The notes under the pieces are model-generated. The model had not been told where the DNA came from. It saw nothing but the letters and a program-made list of their open reading frames with translations, and did no database searches. A stretch of 64,000 nt of DNA from positions 1,116,001-1,180,000 of the forward strand of contig NZ_JASZYQ010000001.1 of NCBI RefSeq assembly GCF_030316885.1, given 5' to 3'. Below are positions 20,401-28,625 of the stretch, piece by piece (position 1 is the stretch's first letter; every line of letters starts with the position of its first letter). The translations under genes were made by a program, and so were the position numbers. This DNA is from Variovorax jilinensis (lineage in GTDB: Bacteria > Pseudomonadota > Gammaproteobacteria > Burkholderiales > Burkholderiaceae_C).

Positions 20401-21224
20401 CCCAGCAGGTTGCGCAGCGAAGCCTCGATCGCCGCCGCGGTGGCGATCGGCTTTTCCATCGGGAACAGGTGGCCGCCGTCGAGCATCGTGATGCGTCCGC
20501 GCGTGACCAGCTGCGTCATGCCCATGCCGACGCGCCGCATCTCGACCGACTGGCGCCCGCCGATGAAGGCCGCGCGGCACTTGAGCGGGTGGGCGCGCAG
20601 CAGGGCGCCGAGGTTGTGCGGCAGGGTGTCGTAGATCGCGCTCTCGATGTCGCGGTCGAAGCTCAGGGCACGCGTGTCGTCGCGGTCGAAGGTGCCGTGC
20701 TCGATGTAGTCGCGCAGCACGCGCTCGTCCCACTTCGCGAAGGCCTTCTTGGTGCGGAAGTAGTCGAACACGGCCTCGCGGTCCTGCCAGGTGTTCTGGC
20801 GCCGGCGGCTGATGACGCTCGGCAGCACACCCTTCATGAGCGGCGTGCGCTTGACGATGTTCATCGTGCCGGCGCGCCAGCCGCCGACCAGCGGCGAATC
20901 GACCAGCACCACGCCGGCTGCCAGCTCGGGGTGCAGGGCGGCGCACATCACGCTGAGGAAACCGCCCAGCGAATGGCCGACCAGCAGCACCGGCGCGCCT
21001 TCGCGCTCGACCCGCGCGCGCGCGAAGTCGGCCAGCTGCTGCACCAGGTGCGGCCAGTTGTCGGTCACCGGGTACTTGGGGTCGTGGCCGAATTTCTCGA
21101 CCGCATCGACCTCGAAGCCGCGATTGCGCAGGCTGTCGAGCATCACGCGGTAGGTGCTCGCAGGGAAGCTGTTCCCGTGCGAGAAGATGACTGGAGGAAG
21201 CATGATTTGGCTATGCGTGGTCAT
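20397..21224 (-). CDS. Alpha/beta fold hydrolase
   Basis: This 275-residue protein has the alpha/beta hydrolase nucleophile elbow GHSLGG (VLLVGHSLGGFLSV), an oxyanion segment FSHGNSFPASTY near the N-terminus, an acidic position after strand 6-7, and the catalytic His in MLDGGHLFPME. Cap residues lie in the middle (TMNIVKRTPLMKGVLPSVIS). Substrate unknown. Two starts are possible: ATG at 21224 (MTTHSQIMLPP) and ATG at 21203 (MLPPVIFSHG). The first abuts an intergenic repeat and neither has a good ribosome binding site. It follows the Anbu gene on the same strand. Confidence 0.85.
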   Translation of the reverse strand: MTTHSQIMLPPVIFSHGNSFPASTYRVMLDSLRNRGFEVDAVEKFGHDPKYPVTDNWPHLVQQLADFARARVEREGAPVLLVGHSLGGFLSVMCAALHPELAAGVVLVDSPLVGGWRAGTMNIVKRTPLMKGVLPSVISRRRQNTWQDREAVFDYFRTKKAFAKWDERVLRDYIEHGTFDRDDTRALSFDRDIESAIYDTLPHNLGALLRAHPLKCRAAFIGGRQSVEMRRVGMGMTQLVTRGRITMLDGGHLFPMEKPIATAAAIEASLRNLLG

Positions 21225-21307
21225 CAGGCCGGCGCCGGGCCGCCCCAAGGCAGCATGCCGCCCCCTCGGGGGCAGCGACCCAAACGCAGTGGGGGAGCGC
21301 GGGGGCC
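21225..21307. repeat. Bipartite GC-rich intergenic repeat, copy A
   Basis: The first 20 bases (21225-21244) are identical to 33595-33614. The module 21265-21307, running from CTCGGGGGCAGCGACCC to GTGGGGGAGCGCGGGGGCC, matches 33665-33709 with few differences. Between them the two copies differ in length and sequence. The module contains the hairpin GCCCCCTCGGGGGC and a second stem around CCCAAACGCAGTGGG. It lies just downstream of the stop of the Anbu gene, as copy B lies just downstream of the ETF-QO gene. Confidence 0.8.
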
Positions 21308-21313
21308 TGCGTT

Positions 21314-22153
21314 CTAGATCAGTTTTTCTTCGGGCGTCGAGATCTTGCGCAGCGCGCTGTGGCGCGTGGCAGGCATCTTCAGCGGATGCTCGGTGAAGGC
21401 GTCGTCCCAGACCGGGTCCTCGATGCTGTCGAACACCTCGCGCAGCTTCTGGCCCCAGCTGTTGTGCATCATGCGGTAGTAGGGGTTGTCGGCGTCGATG
21501 CAGACCACCTTGTCGGTGCGCAGCGAGTTGGCCTCGTACACCACGAGATCGAGCGGCAGGCCGACCGACAGGTTCGACTTCATGGTCGAGTCCATCGACA
21601 CCAGCGCGCACTTGGCGGCCTCGTCGAGCGGCGTGTCGGGCGTCAGCACGCGGTCGAGCACCGGCTTGCCGTACTTCGATTCGCCGACCTGGAAGTAGGG
21701 CGTCTCGGTGGTGGCCTCGATGAAGTTGCCTGCGGCATAGACCAGGAAGAGGCGCATGCCCTCGCCCTTGACCTGGCCTCCGAACACGAACGAGACGTTG
21801 AAGTCGAGCCCCGCATGCTTGAGCGCCTCGGCGTCGCGGTCGTAGACGTGGCGCACCGCCGAGCCCAGCACGCGGGCGGCGTCGAACATGCTCTTGGCGT
21901 TCCAGATGGTGATCGGCGGGCTTTGCTCGCCGTCCTCTCGGGTCTCGCGCAGTTCCTCGATCTGCAGGATCTCGCGCACCGATTGCGAGATGCTCAGGTT
22001 GCCTGCCGACAGCAGCACCATGACGCGATCGCCGGGCTGCTCGTAGACGATCATCTTGCGGAACGTGCTGATGTGGTCCACGCCCGCGTTGGTGCGCGAA
22101 TCGGACAGGAAAACCAGTCCGGCGTTGAGTTTGATGCCGACGCAGTAAGTCAT
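21314..22153 (-). CDS. Proteasome-type protease, Anbu (ancestral beta subunit) family
   Basis: This 279-residue protein starts MTYCVGIKLNAGLVFLSDSR, the signature of Anbu; the Thr after Met is the presumed N-terminal nucleophile and the Asp/Arg in SDSRT belong to the active site. Further conserved segments are AGVDHISTFRKM, LLSAGNLSISQSVREIL and FNVSFVFGGQVKGEG. Known Anbu proteins form open helical or ring assemblies of NTN-hydrolase subunits; activity is poorly understood. In many proteobacteria Anbu is next to ATP-grasp, alpha-E and transglutaminase genes, none of which occur here: its neighbours are mutS and an alpha/beta hydrolase. The ATG at 22153 is chosen over upstream codons because it places Thr at position 2. 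Confidence 0.92.
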   Translation of the reverse strand: MTYCVGIKLNAGLVFLSDSRTNAGVDHISTFRKMIVYEQPGDRVMVLLSAGNLSISQSVREILQIEELRETREDGEQSPPITIWNAKSMFDAARVLGSAVRHVYDRDAEALKHAGLDFNVSFVFGGQVKGEGMRLFLVYAAGNFIEATTETPYFQVGESKYGKPVLDRVLTPDTPLDEAAKCALVSMDSTMKSNLSVGLPLDLVVYEANSLRTDKVVCIDADNPYYRMMHNSWGQKLREVFDSIEDPVWDDAFTEHPLKMPATRHSALRKISTPEEKLI

Positions 22154-22181
22154 GAGGTCGTCTCTCGCACGATCCGGGCCA

Positions 22182-24935
22182 TCAGCCTGCATCGCGCGCC
22201 TGGAGTTTCTTCAGTGTGTAGAGGGCTTCGAGCGCCTCGCGAGGGCTCATCGCGTCGGGATCGATCGCGGTCAGCGCGGATTCTACGGCGCTCGCCGGCG
22301 TGGCCTCGGCCGCCGGCGGCGGCGCGAACAGGTCGACCTGGGCGCGCGTCTGGCTCTGCTGGGCCTCGAGTGCCTCCAGCGCCTGGCGCGCATGGTTGAC
22401 CACCGCGGCCGGCATGCCGGCCAGCCGAGCCACCTGGATGCCATAGCTCTTGCTGGCGGGCCCGGGCTGCATCTCGTGCAGGAAGACGATGTCGCGGCCG
22501 GCTTCGGTCGCGCTCACGTGCATGTTGACCGCGCCGTGGTGGCTGGCGGGGAACTCGGTGAGCTCGAAGTAGTGGGTCGCGAACAGCGTGAAGGCCCGCG
22601 TGCGGTCGTGCAGCTGGGCCGCGATGCCGGCCGCCAGCGCGAGGCCGTCGAAGGTGCTGGTGCCACGGCCGATCTCGTCCATCAGCACCAGCGAGTGGGC
22701 GGTGGCGCCGTGCAGGATCTGCGCCGCCTCGGTCATCTCGAGCATGAAGGTCGACTGCGCGTTGGCCAGGTCGTCGGCGGCGCCGATGCGCGTGTGGATG
22801 GCGTCGATCGGGCCGAGCCGGCAGGCGGCCGCCGGCACGTGCGAGCCGATCGAGGCCAGCAGCACCACGATCGCGACCTGCCGCATGTAGGTCGACTTGC
22901 CGCCCATGTTCGGGCCGGTGATGACCTGCATGCGCTGCTGCGGGCCCATGCGTGTGTCGTTGGCGATGAAGGCGCCCGAGGACTTCTCGGCCAGCCGCGC
23001 TTCGACCACCGGATGGCGACCCTGCTCGATCTCGATGCAGGGATGGGAAACGAAGCTCGGCGCATGCCAGTGCAGCGTGTGCGAGCGTTCGGCCAGCGTG
23101 CACAGCGCGTCCAGCGTGGCGATGGCCTCTGCCAGGCGCCCGAGGGCCGCGACCGAGGGCTGCAACGCATCCAGCAGCTGCTCGTAGAGCCACTTCTCGC
23201 GTGCCAGCGCACGGTCCTGGGCCGACAGGGCCTTGTCCTCGAAGGTCTTGAGCTCGGGCGTGATGAAGCGCTCGGCGTTCTTGAGTGTCTGGCGCCGGCG
23301 GTAGTTGTCCGGCACCTTGGCGAGCGCGCTCTGCGTCACCTCGATGTAGAAGCCGTGCACGCGGTTGAATTGCACGCGCAGGTTCGCGATGCCGGTGCGC
23401 TCGCGTTCGCTGGCTTCGAGCTGGAGCAGGAAGTCGTCGCAGTTCGTGCTGATCGCGCGCAGCTCGTCGAGCTCGGCGTCGTGGCCGTCGGCGATCACGC
23501 CGCCGTCGCGCACCAGCGCCGCAGGCTCGGGATGGATCGCCGCCGTCAGCAGCGCGACGCAGCCGGGCGGCGGCGCGAGCTCGGCGCCGATCCGCGACAG
23601 CAGGGCGGACGCGCCCGGCAGCGCGGGGGCCAGCCGCTCGGCCTTGGCGAGGGCCATGCAAAGAGCGACCAGTTCGCGCGGGCGAACCTGGCGCAGCGAG
23701 ATGCGCGCCGCAATGCGTTCGACGTCGCTGGTGTTCTTCAACTGCTCGCGCAGGCTGCGCCAGGGCGTGGCGATGCCGCCCGGCAGGCTGGCCTGCAGGG
23801 CCGCAATGGCTTCGAGCCTCTCGCGGGCGGCGTCGCGTTCGCGCCGGGGCGTGAGCAGCCAGCGCTTGAGCAGGCGGCTGCCCATGCCTGTCATGCAGGT
23901 GTCGAGCAGCGAGAAGAGGGTCGGCGAATCCTCGCCGCGCAGCGTCTGGACCAGCTCGAGGTTGCGCCGCGTGGTGGGCGGCAGCTCGATCAGCTCGCCA
24001 TCGCGCTCGACCGCGAGCCGCTGCACGTGGGCCAGCGCGCGGCCCTGCGTGTGCTCGGCATAGCCCAGCAGCGCGGCCGCGGCGGCATGCGCGTTGGCCA
24101 GCCCTTCGGCGTTCCAGGCCGCGAGGTTGGCGCTGCCCATCTGGGCGCAGAGCTTGCGCTCGCCGAGGCCGCCGTCGAACTGCCAGGCCGGCCGCAGCGA
24201 GAGCGTGAACGGCACGGCGCTGCGCGCGGCCTTCAGGCGCTGCTCGAAGGCCGGCGTCACCTCGGCGCTGTAGAGCAGCTCGCTCGGCGCGATGCGCGCG
24301 ATCCAGGCTTCGAGGGCGTCGGCCGGGCATTCGGCCAGGCGCAGTTCGGCGCCGGTCACGCTGAGCCAGGCCAGGCCGCACGCATTGCGGCTACCGGCGT
24401 GCACCGCGAGCAGCAGCGATTCGCTCTTGTCGTTGAGCAGTTCGGCGTCCGTGAGGGTGCCCGGGGTCACGACCCGCACGACCTTGCGCTCGACCGGCCC
24501 CTTGGTGGCGCCAACCTCGCCGACCTGCTCGCAGATCGCCACCGATTCGCCGAGCTTGATCAGCCGGCCCAGGTAGGTGTCGACCGAGTGGAAGGGAACG
24601 CCGCACATGACGACCGGCTGCCCGGCCGACTGGCCGCGCTGGGTCAACGTGATGTCGAGCAGGCGCGCGGCCTTCTCGGCATCGGCATAGAACAACTCGT
24701 AGAAGTCGCCCATGCGGTAGAACAGCAGGGTGTCGGGGTGGTCGGCCTTGAGGCCGAGATATTGCGCCATCATCGGCGTATGCCCCGCCAGATCGACCTT
24801 CGATCCGGCGCTTCGCCCAACGCCTACCTCGTTGATTTCATTGAGGATTCGATGATTTTCGGAGACGTCGTTCAACGGAGTGGCACCTGACGGAACTGGG
24901 GCGGGCGGGAGCGCCATTATGGTGGAGGGCACCAT
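22182..24935 (-). CDS. mutS: DNA mismatch repair protein MutS
   Basis: This 917-residue protein recognises mismatches and small loops. The mismatch-reading Phe-x-Glu is in MGDFYELF (Phe78, Glu80), the connector and lever regions follow, and the ATPase has Walker [15 protein letters not shown], Walker [18 protein letters not shown] and the H-loop [12 protein letters not shown]. The C-terminal dimerisation helix is present ([16 protein letters not shown]). Relative to E. coli there are about 42 extra N-terminal residues before the conserved [12 protein letters not shown] at 24917 is an alternative start, and both leave part of this extension. The Anbu gene follows 28 bases later on the same strand. 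Confidence 0.96.
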   Translation of the reverse strand: MVPSTIMALPPAPVPSGATPLNDVSENHRILNEINEVGVGRSAGSKVDLAGHTPMMAQYLGLKADHPDTLLFYRMGDFYELFYADAEKAARLLDITLTQRGQSAGQPVVMCGVPFHSVDTYLGRLIKLGESVAICEQVGEVGATKGPVERKVVRVVTPGTLTDAELLNDKSESLLLAVHAGSRNACGLAWLSVTGAELRLAECPADALEAWIARIAPSELLYSAEVTPAFEQRLKAARSAVPFTLSLRPAWQFDGGLGERKLCAQMGSANLAAWNAEGLANAHAAAAALLGYAEHTQGRALAHVQRLAVERDGELIELPPTTRRNLELVQTLRGEDSPTLFSLLDTCMTGMGSRLLKRWLLTPRRERDAARERLEAIAALQASLPGGIATPWRSLREQLKNTSDVERIAARISLRQVRPRELVALCMALAKAERLAPALPGASALLSRIGAELAPPPGCVALLTAAIHPEPAALVRDGGVIADGHDAELDELRAISTNCDDFLLQLEASERERTGIANLRVQFNRVHGFYIEVTQSALAKVPDNYRRRQTLKNAERFITPELKTFEDKALSAQDRALAREKWLYEQLLDALQPSVAALGRLAEAIATLDALCTLAERSHTLHWHAPSFVSHPCIEIEQGRHPVVEARLAEKSSGAFIANDTRMGPQQRMQVITGPNMGGKSTYMRQVAIVVLLASIGSHVPAAACRLGPIDAIHTRIGAADDLANAQSTFMLEMTEAAQILHGATAHSLVLMDEIGRGTSTFDGLALAAGIAAQLHDRTRAFTLFATHYFELTEFPASHHGAVNMHVSATEAGRDIVFLHEMQPGPASKSYGIQVARLAGMPAAVVNHARQALEALEAQQSQTRAQVDLFAPPPAAEATPASAVESALTAIDPDAMSPREALEALYTLKKLQARDAG

Positions 24936-25013
24936 GCGCGCGATGGCGCGCGCCGACGGTCCCGTTCGGGCGCCAAGGGCGCTTCGATGGCTGCCGCGGT
25001 ACGCGGCGACGGG

Positions 25014-25529
25014 TCAGAGCTGCCCGCGGCGGCGTCGCGCGACGCGGACCGCATCCAGCCAGGTGTCGACGTTGAAGCGCTGGCCCGAGTCCGCGATGCG
25101 GGCGCTGGTGATGCGGTGCAGCGGGATCTTGCGCACGTCGCCGGGCAGGTCGCCGTGGCCGAGCACGGTCTTCTTCTGGACGTCGAGGTGCTCGACCTGC
25201 AGGACACATTCGTGCTTGCGGTCGTGGCTGTCGAGGTAGCGCAGCCGGATGCGCGGCGTCTCGTCGACCACCGCATGCTCGCCCTTGCCCTGGATGAACC
25301 ATTCGGGCAGCGTGTCGGGCACCGAGTCGCCGGAGCCCGTGGCGACCGCGCCGCGCACCGTGGGAATCTCGAGCGGCACGTGACCCGAGCGCACGCGCGC
25401 GGCCGCGATGCGCCGCTCGGCATCGCGCCGGCCCGCCACCCGTCGCCACGCCCACATCGCGATGCCGAACAGCAAGGCAATGGTGAGCAGCGCCATGGGA
25501 AGCTGCCATTGCGCCGGACCGACGTTCAT
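25014..25529 (-). CDS. Membrane-anchored protein with a WYL-like domain
   Basis: This 171-residue protein has one N-terminal transmembrane helix (LPMALLTIALLFGIAMWAW) and basic residues after it. The C-terminal part reads IRLRYLDSHDRKHECVLQVE, then HLDVQKKTVLGHGD, IPLHRITSARIADSGQRF and TWLDAVR. That order (RYxDxxxxxxEC, a middle strand pair, RIxxARxxxxGxxF) resembles the WYL domain, a ligand-binding Sm-like fold normally found in cytoplasmic transcription regulators. The match is my own reading and not certain. No DNA-binding domain is present. It is 78 bases upstream of mutS on the same strand; it may be co-transcribed. Confidence 0.7.
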   Translation of the reverse strand: MNVGPAQWQLPMALLTIALLFGIAMWAWRRVAGRRDAERRIAAARVRSGHVPLEIPTVRGAVATGSGDSVPDTLPEWFIQGKGEHAVVDETPRIRLRYLDSHDRKHECVLQVEHLDVQKKTVLGHGDLPGDVRKIPLHRITSARIADSGQRFNVDTWLDAVRVARRRRGQL

Positions 25530-25676
25530 GCCCCGAACCTCCGCGTGTTAATGAATAAGTACTCTCTAGAGCATTTTTCATGATCGGCCGTTCGTCGTCA
25601 AACGGCCGCGCGGCATACGACCTTCGTTACATGGAGTCCGGGGCTACATCATTCCTTGGGGAGCGTGGGGCCACAA

Positions 25677-26525
25677 CTAGTCGTCATGGCTGTCATGGCT
25701 GTCGTGGGTGGCGCTGGCGCCGCGCCGCCAGTAGCCCGAGGCGCGGATCCACCGGGGGTGGGCTCCGCGTTCGGCCACCAGGTGCGCGCGCAGGGCCTTG
25801 GCGGCCGCCGATTCGCAGCCGACCCAGGCGTGGAAATCGCCCGCGGGCAGCGCCAGTTCCCGCAACCGCGCGAGCAAGGGCGACTCGGCGCCGCTGGCGG
25901 TCGCGCCAGCCCGGTGTACCCAGTGCAGTTCGAGCGCCGCCGCCGTCGGCAGCGGGATCTGGTCGGCTTCGGCGTCGACTTCGGCCAGCACGACGACTTT
26001 CGCGCCCGCTGGCAGTTCGGCCAGCCGGCGCGAGATCGCAGGCAGCGCGGTGTCGTCGCCGATCAGCAGGTGCCAGTCGAATGAGGTCGGCACGATGAAG
26101 GAGCCGCGCGGTCCGCCGACCCCGACGAGGTCGCCGGGGCGTGCCGTTTCGGCCCACTTCGTGGCCGGCCCGGCATCGTGCAGCGCGAAGTCGATCTCGA
26201 GCGTGCCGGCGGCGGCGTCGTGGCGGCGCGGCGTGTAGTCGCGCATGGCCGGCTTCGGGCCGGGCGGCCAGACGAGGCCGTCGGGGCCCGCGGTCGGCAC
26301 GCGCAGCTCGCCGGTCTCGGCGTCGGGGAAGAAGAGCTTGGCGTGGTCGTCGAAGCCCGGGCTGTGAAAGCCCGCGAGCTGCTCGCCCTCGAGCGTGATG
26401 CGGATCAGGTGCGGCGTGATGCGTTCGGTGCTTCGTACCTGGAGCTGGCGGAAGCGCAGTTCGTGGCGCACGCGCTGCGGCAGGCGATCGGGGGCGGAAG
26501 TGTGGGTGTCGGGACTGGGATTCAT
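25677..26525 (-). CDS. yqjH: Siderophore-interacting protein / NADPH-dependent ferric-chelate reductase, YqjH type
   Basis: This 282-residue protein belongs to the ViuB/SIP family of FAD-dependent reductases that release iron from ferric siderophores in the cytoplasm. Close agreement with E. coli YqjH is visible: [15 protein letters not shown], then [29 protein letters not shown] and the FAD-binding RDYTPR. The second domain carries [24 protein letters not shown] and the C-terminal RASGYWRRG. The frame extends upstream into the regulator gene, but ATG 26525 (MNPSPDTH) is right for the family and begins 4 bases after the regulator stop. It is the second gene of a two-gene operon with its own repressor. 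Confidence 0.92.
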   Translation of the reverse strand: MNPSPDTHTSAPDRLPQRVRHELRFRQLQVRSTERITPHLIRITLEGEQLAGFHSPGFDDHAKLFFPDAETGELRVPTAGPDGLVWPPGPKPAMRDYTPRRHDAAAGTLEIDFALHDAGPATKWAETARPGDLVGVGGPRGSFIVPTSFDWHLLIGDDTALPAISRRLAELPAGAKVVVLAEVDAEADQIPLPTAAALELHWVHRAGATASGAESPLLARLRELALPAGDFHAWVGCESAAAKALRAHLVAERGAHPRWIRASGYWRRGASATHDSHDSHDD

Positions 26526-26529
26526 GGAT

Positions 26530-27117
26530 TCAGATGCGTTCAAGTTGCTGGGCGGCGCTGTCGAGCACCGCGGCGAATTCGTGGGCCTGTTGTTCGGTGA
26601 GCGGGGAGCCCGCGAGGCGCAGGCGCATCGCGAGCTTGAGGTTCTCGATGGCGCGCACCACCTGTGGCGGGCGGCCGGCACGGGGTCCGGCACCGTCCAC
26701 GCCGCCGTCCATGCGAGCCATCATCTCGTCGGTGGCGGCGCGGTTGGCCGCCAGGAACTCCTGGCCGACCGGCGTCACGGTGTAGCGCTTGCGCCCGCCA
26801 CCGTCGGGCTGGTCGACGCTCACGCAGCCGAGTTCCTCGAGCAGCGTGAGGGTGGGGTAGACGATGCCCGGGCTCGGGCTGTAGCGGCCGCCGAGGCGTT
26901 CCTCGATGGCCTTGATGAGTTCGTAGCCATGGCTGGGCTTGTTGGCGATCAGCTGCAGCAGCACGAAGCGCAGGCCACCATGGCCGAAGATGCGGCCGCC
27001 GCCTCGCGGGCCTCCGCGGCCCTCGCGGCCGGCGAGTCCCTCGCCTCGGCCGCTGTCGTGGCCTTCGGCGTGGTCACCGTGGCGGTTGCAATGGGGAAAT
27101 GTTCTGAAAGGACGCAT
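26530..27117 (-). CDS. yqjI: PadR-family transcriptional regulator, YqjI type
   Basis: This 195-residue protein has an N-terminal extension rich in His and Gly (His9, Cys10, His13, His16, His20), a winged-helix domain (GLRFVLLQLIANKPSHGYEL, YSPSPGIVYPTLTLLEELG, GRKRYTVTPVGQEFL) and a C-terminal dimerisation helix. The layout matches E. coli YqjI, an iron/nickel-responsive repressor of itself and of yqjH whose metal sensing uses the His-rich N-terminus. Start ATG at 27117 has AAAGAGGTG upstream. In E. coli the two genes are divergent as I recall; here they form one operon with regulator first, so autorepression would control both. Confidence 0.92.
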   Translation of the reverse strand: MRPFRTFPHCNRHGDHAEGHDSGRGEGLAGREGRGGPRGGGRIFGHGGLRFVLLQLIANKPSHGYELIKAIEERLGGRYSPSPGIVYPTLTLLEELGCVSVDQPDGGGRKRYTVTPVGQEFLAANRAATDEMMARMDGGVDGAGPRAGRPPQVVRAIENLKLAMRLRLAGSPLTEQQAHEFAAVLDSAAQQLERI

Positions 27118-27131
27118 TGGTGAGGCACCTC

Positions 27132-27164
27132 TTTGTATATCTAATCTACAAAAGATATATCTAA
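27132..27164 (-). promoter_or_regulatory. Candidate YqjI operator/promoter region
   Basis: An AT-rich island in GC-rich DNA lies just upstream of the yqjI start. It contains an inverted repeat TTTGTA-N9-TACAAA (27132-27152), the perfect palindrome AGATATATCT (27153-27162) and the direct repeat TATATCTAA at 27136-27144 and 27156-27164, exactly 20 bp (two helical turns) apart. This fits two dimers of a winged-helix repressor on one DNA face. Binding by the YqjI protein is inference. Confidence 0.6.
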
Positions 27165-27244
27165 ATAGTGTCGCCGTCAATCGTGGAAACGAAGAATCCC
27201 TTTGCCCGCCGCGGTCAGACTCATCCGAGGCCGATCCGTAGCCC

Positions 27245-27313
27245 GTGCAGTAGTGCACTTTTTCATCCGGGTAATAAACACGGCTTCAGGCCGGATTAAG
27301 GGTAAACCCTTAA
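27245..27313. promoter_or_regulatory. Two inverted repeats upstream of a small membrane protein gene
   Basis: GTGCA-N4-TGCAC lies at 27245-27258. TTAAGGG-TAAA-CCCTTAA lies at 27296-27313, with perfect 7-bp arms, ending 10 bases before the ATG of the 73-residue protein. The second repeat overlaps the AT-rich TTAAAATA that could be a -10 element, so binding there would block transcription. The binding protein is unknown. Confidence 0.5.
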
Positions 27314-27323
27314 AATACGAGCC

Positions 27324-27545
27324 ATGACCACTTTCAACGCCTACATCGCCCGCAATCCCAAGTTCACGGACAGCTTCGAGCGCGAGCTCGCGAACGACGA
27401 ATCGCGTCACCTCGGCCGTGACGAGCCGTCTGTCTTCAAGCCGATGGTGGCGCGTCTGGCCGCCGTCTTCGCCGCGGTCAGCGGCGCGGTGCTGTTCCTG
27501 CGCGCCTCGGCCCAGCGTGCCGGGAAGCATCGCCAGGCGAGCTGA
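27324..27545 (+). CDS. Small single-pass membrane protein, unknown function
   Basis: This 73-residue protein has a charged N-terminal half (TTFNAYIARNPKFTDSFERE, then LANDESRHLGRDEPSVFKP) and one predicted C-terminal transmembrane helix (MVARLAAVFAAVSGAVLFLR) with a basic tail. I recognise no family. The start is supported by the striking inverted repeat and AT-rich sequence just upstream, and by codon use like that of its neighbours. A strong ribosome binding site is lacking, so translation may depend on a very short or absent leader. It converges with the MscS gene 15 bases away. Confidence 0.65.
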   Translation: MTTFNAYIARNPKFTDSFERELANDESRHLGRDEPSVFKPMVARLAAVFAAVSGAVLFLRASAQRAGKHRQAS

Positions 27546-27560
27546 GCGCGGCTCCTGGTC

Positions 27561-28625
27561 TCAGCCGGCGGCGGCCGGCTGCCTCGCGGACTCGCTCTCG
27601 AGCCGCACCCGCGGCAGGAACTGCGGGTATTCGCGCTGCATGAACTCGATGAGCCCTTCGCGCACCGTGCAGCGCAGGTCGAAGGCCAGCGCCGATGAGG
27701 CTGCGGTGCACAGCACGCGGATCTGCATCGAGCGCTCGGTGGTGTCGGTCACGCGCAGGTTGAAGAAGCGGCCGTCCCACTCGGGCGCGGCGCGCACGAT
27801 GCGCTCGACCTCGGCGCGCAGCGGCGCCAGCGGCATGCCGTAGTCGGCGAACACGAACACCGATCCCAGCAGCTGCGCGTCGTGCCGGGTCCAGTTCTGG
27901 AACGGCTTCTCGATGAAGTAGGTGAGCGGCAGGATCAGCCGGCGGTCGTCCCAGATGCGCAGCACCACGAAGGTGCCGGTGATCTCCTCGACCCGGCCCC
28001 ATTCGCCCTCGACCACCAGCACGTCGTCGATGCGGATCGGCTGCGCGAGCGCGATCTGCAGCCCCGCGATCAGGTTGCTGAACACCGGCTTGGCCGCCAG
28101 GCCTGCCACGATGCCGATCACGCCGGCCGAGGCCAGCAGGCTGGCGCCGACCTGGCGCGCCCCCGGGAAGGTCATGAGCATCAGCGCGGCGCCGGCCACC
28201 AGCAGCACCGCGTTCGCGGTGCGCGCCAGCACCCGTGTCTGGGTCAGGATGCGACGCGCCTGCAGGTTGTCCTGCACGTCCGACGGATGCATCTTCACCA
28301 TGCCCTCGGCGAAGCCGCTCACTGCACGCACCGCCAGCCAGGTCGCGGCCGCGATCAGCAGCAGGCCGTTGAGGTGCCTCACCTGGCCGATGAAGCGCAG
28401 GTCGTCGGGTGCGGCCTGCCAGACGAGCTGCAGCGCGATCAGGGGCAGCACCCAGCGTGCGGCCGGCCTGATCGCGAGCAGCGCCCCATGCAGCACCGGC
28501 ACCGAGCGCGTGATGCGTTCCAGCAGCAGTCCGGCGAGCCGGTGCACGACCAGCATCAGCGGCACGACGAGCAGCGCGGCCAGCAGCGGGCCGGCCCAGG
28601 GGTGGGCGAACAGGGTCAGGATCAT
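27561..28625 (-). CDS. Mechanosensitive channel, MscS family
   Basis: This 354-residue protein has four N-terminal transmembrane helices and the MscS pore region: VGASLLASAGVIGIVAGLAA, then KPVFSNLIAGLQIALAQPIR, which are the TM3a/TM3b helix and entry to the beta domain. VEEITGTFVVLRIWDDRRLILP is the usual MscS beta-domain signature. It should open under membrane tension and release solutes on osmotic downshift. The start ATG at 28625 overlaps the stop of the upstream FUSC gene (ATGA), so both are translationally coupled. Confidence 0.93.
   Translation of the reverse strand: MILTLFAHPWAGPLLAALLVVPLMLVVHRLAGLLLERITRSVPVLHGALLAIRPAARWVLPLIALQLVWQAAPDDLRFIGQVRHLNGLLLIAAATWLAVRAVSGFAEGMVKMHPSDVQDNLQARRILTQTRVLARTANAVLLVAGAALMLMTFPGARQVGASLLASAGVIGIVAGLAAKPVFSNLIAGLQIALAQPIRIDDVLVVEGEWGRVEEITGTFVVLRIWDDRRLILPLTYFIEKPFQNWTRHDAQLLGSVFVFADYGMPLAPLRAEVERIVRAAPEWDGRFFNLRVTDTTERSMQIRVLCTAASSALAFDLRCTVREGLIEFMQREYPQFLPRVRLESESARQPAAAG

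Noticed and set aside
27177..27530. Minus-strand frame of 117 codons opposite the 73-residue gene
   Set aside because: No start signal, crosses the inverted repeats and lacks motifs; the plus-strand frame has better placement and a membrane helix.
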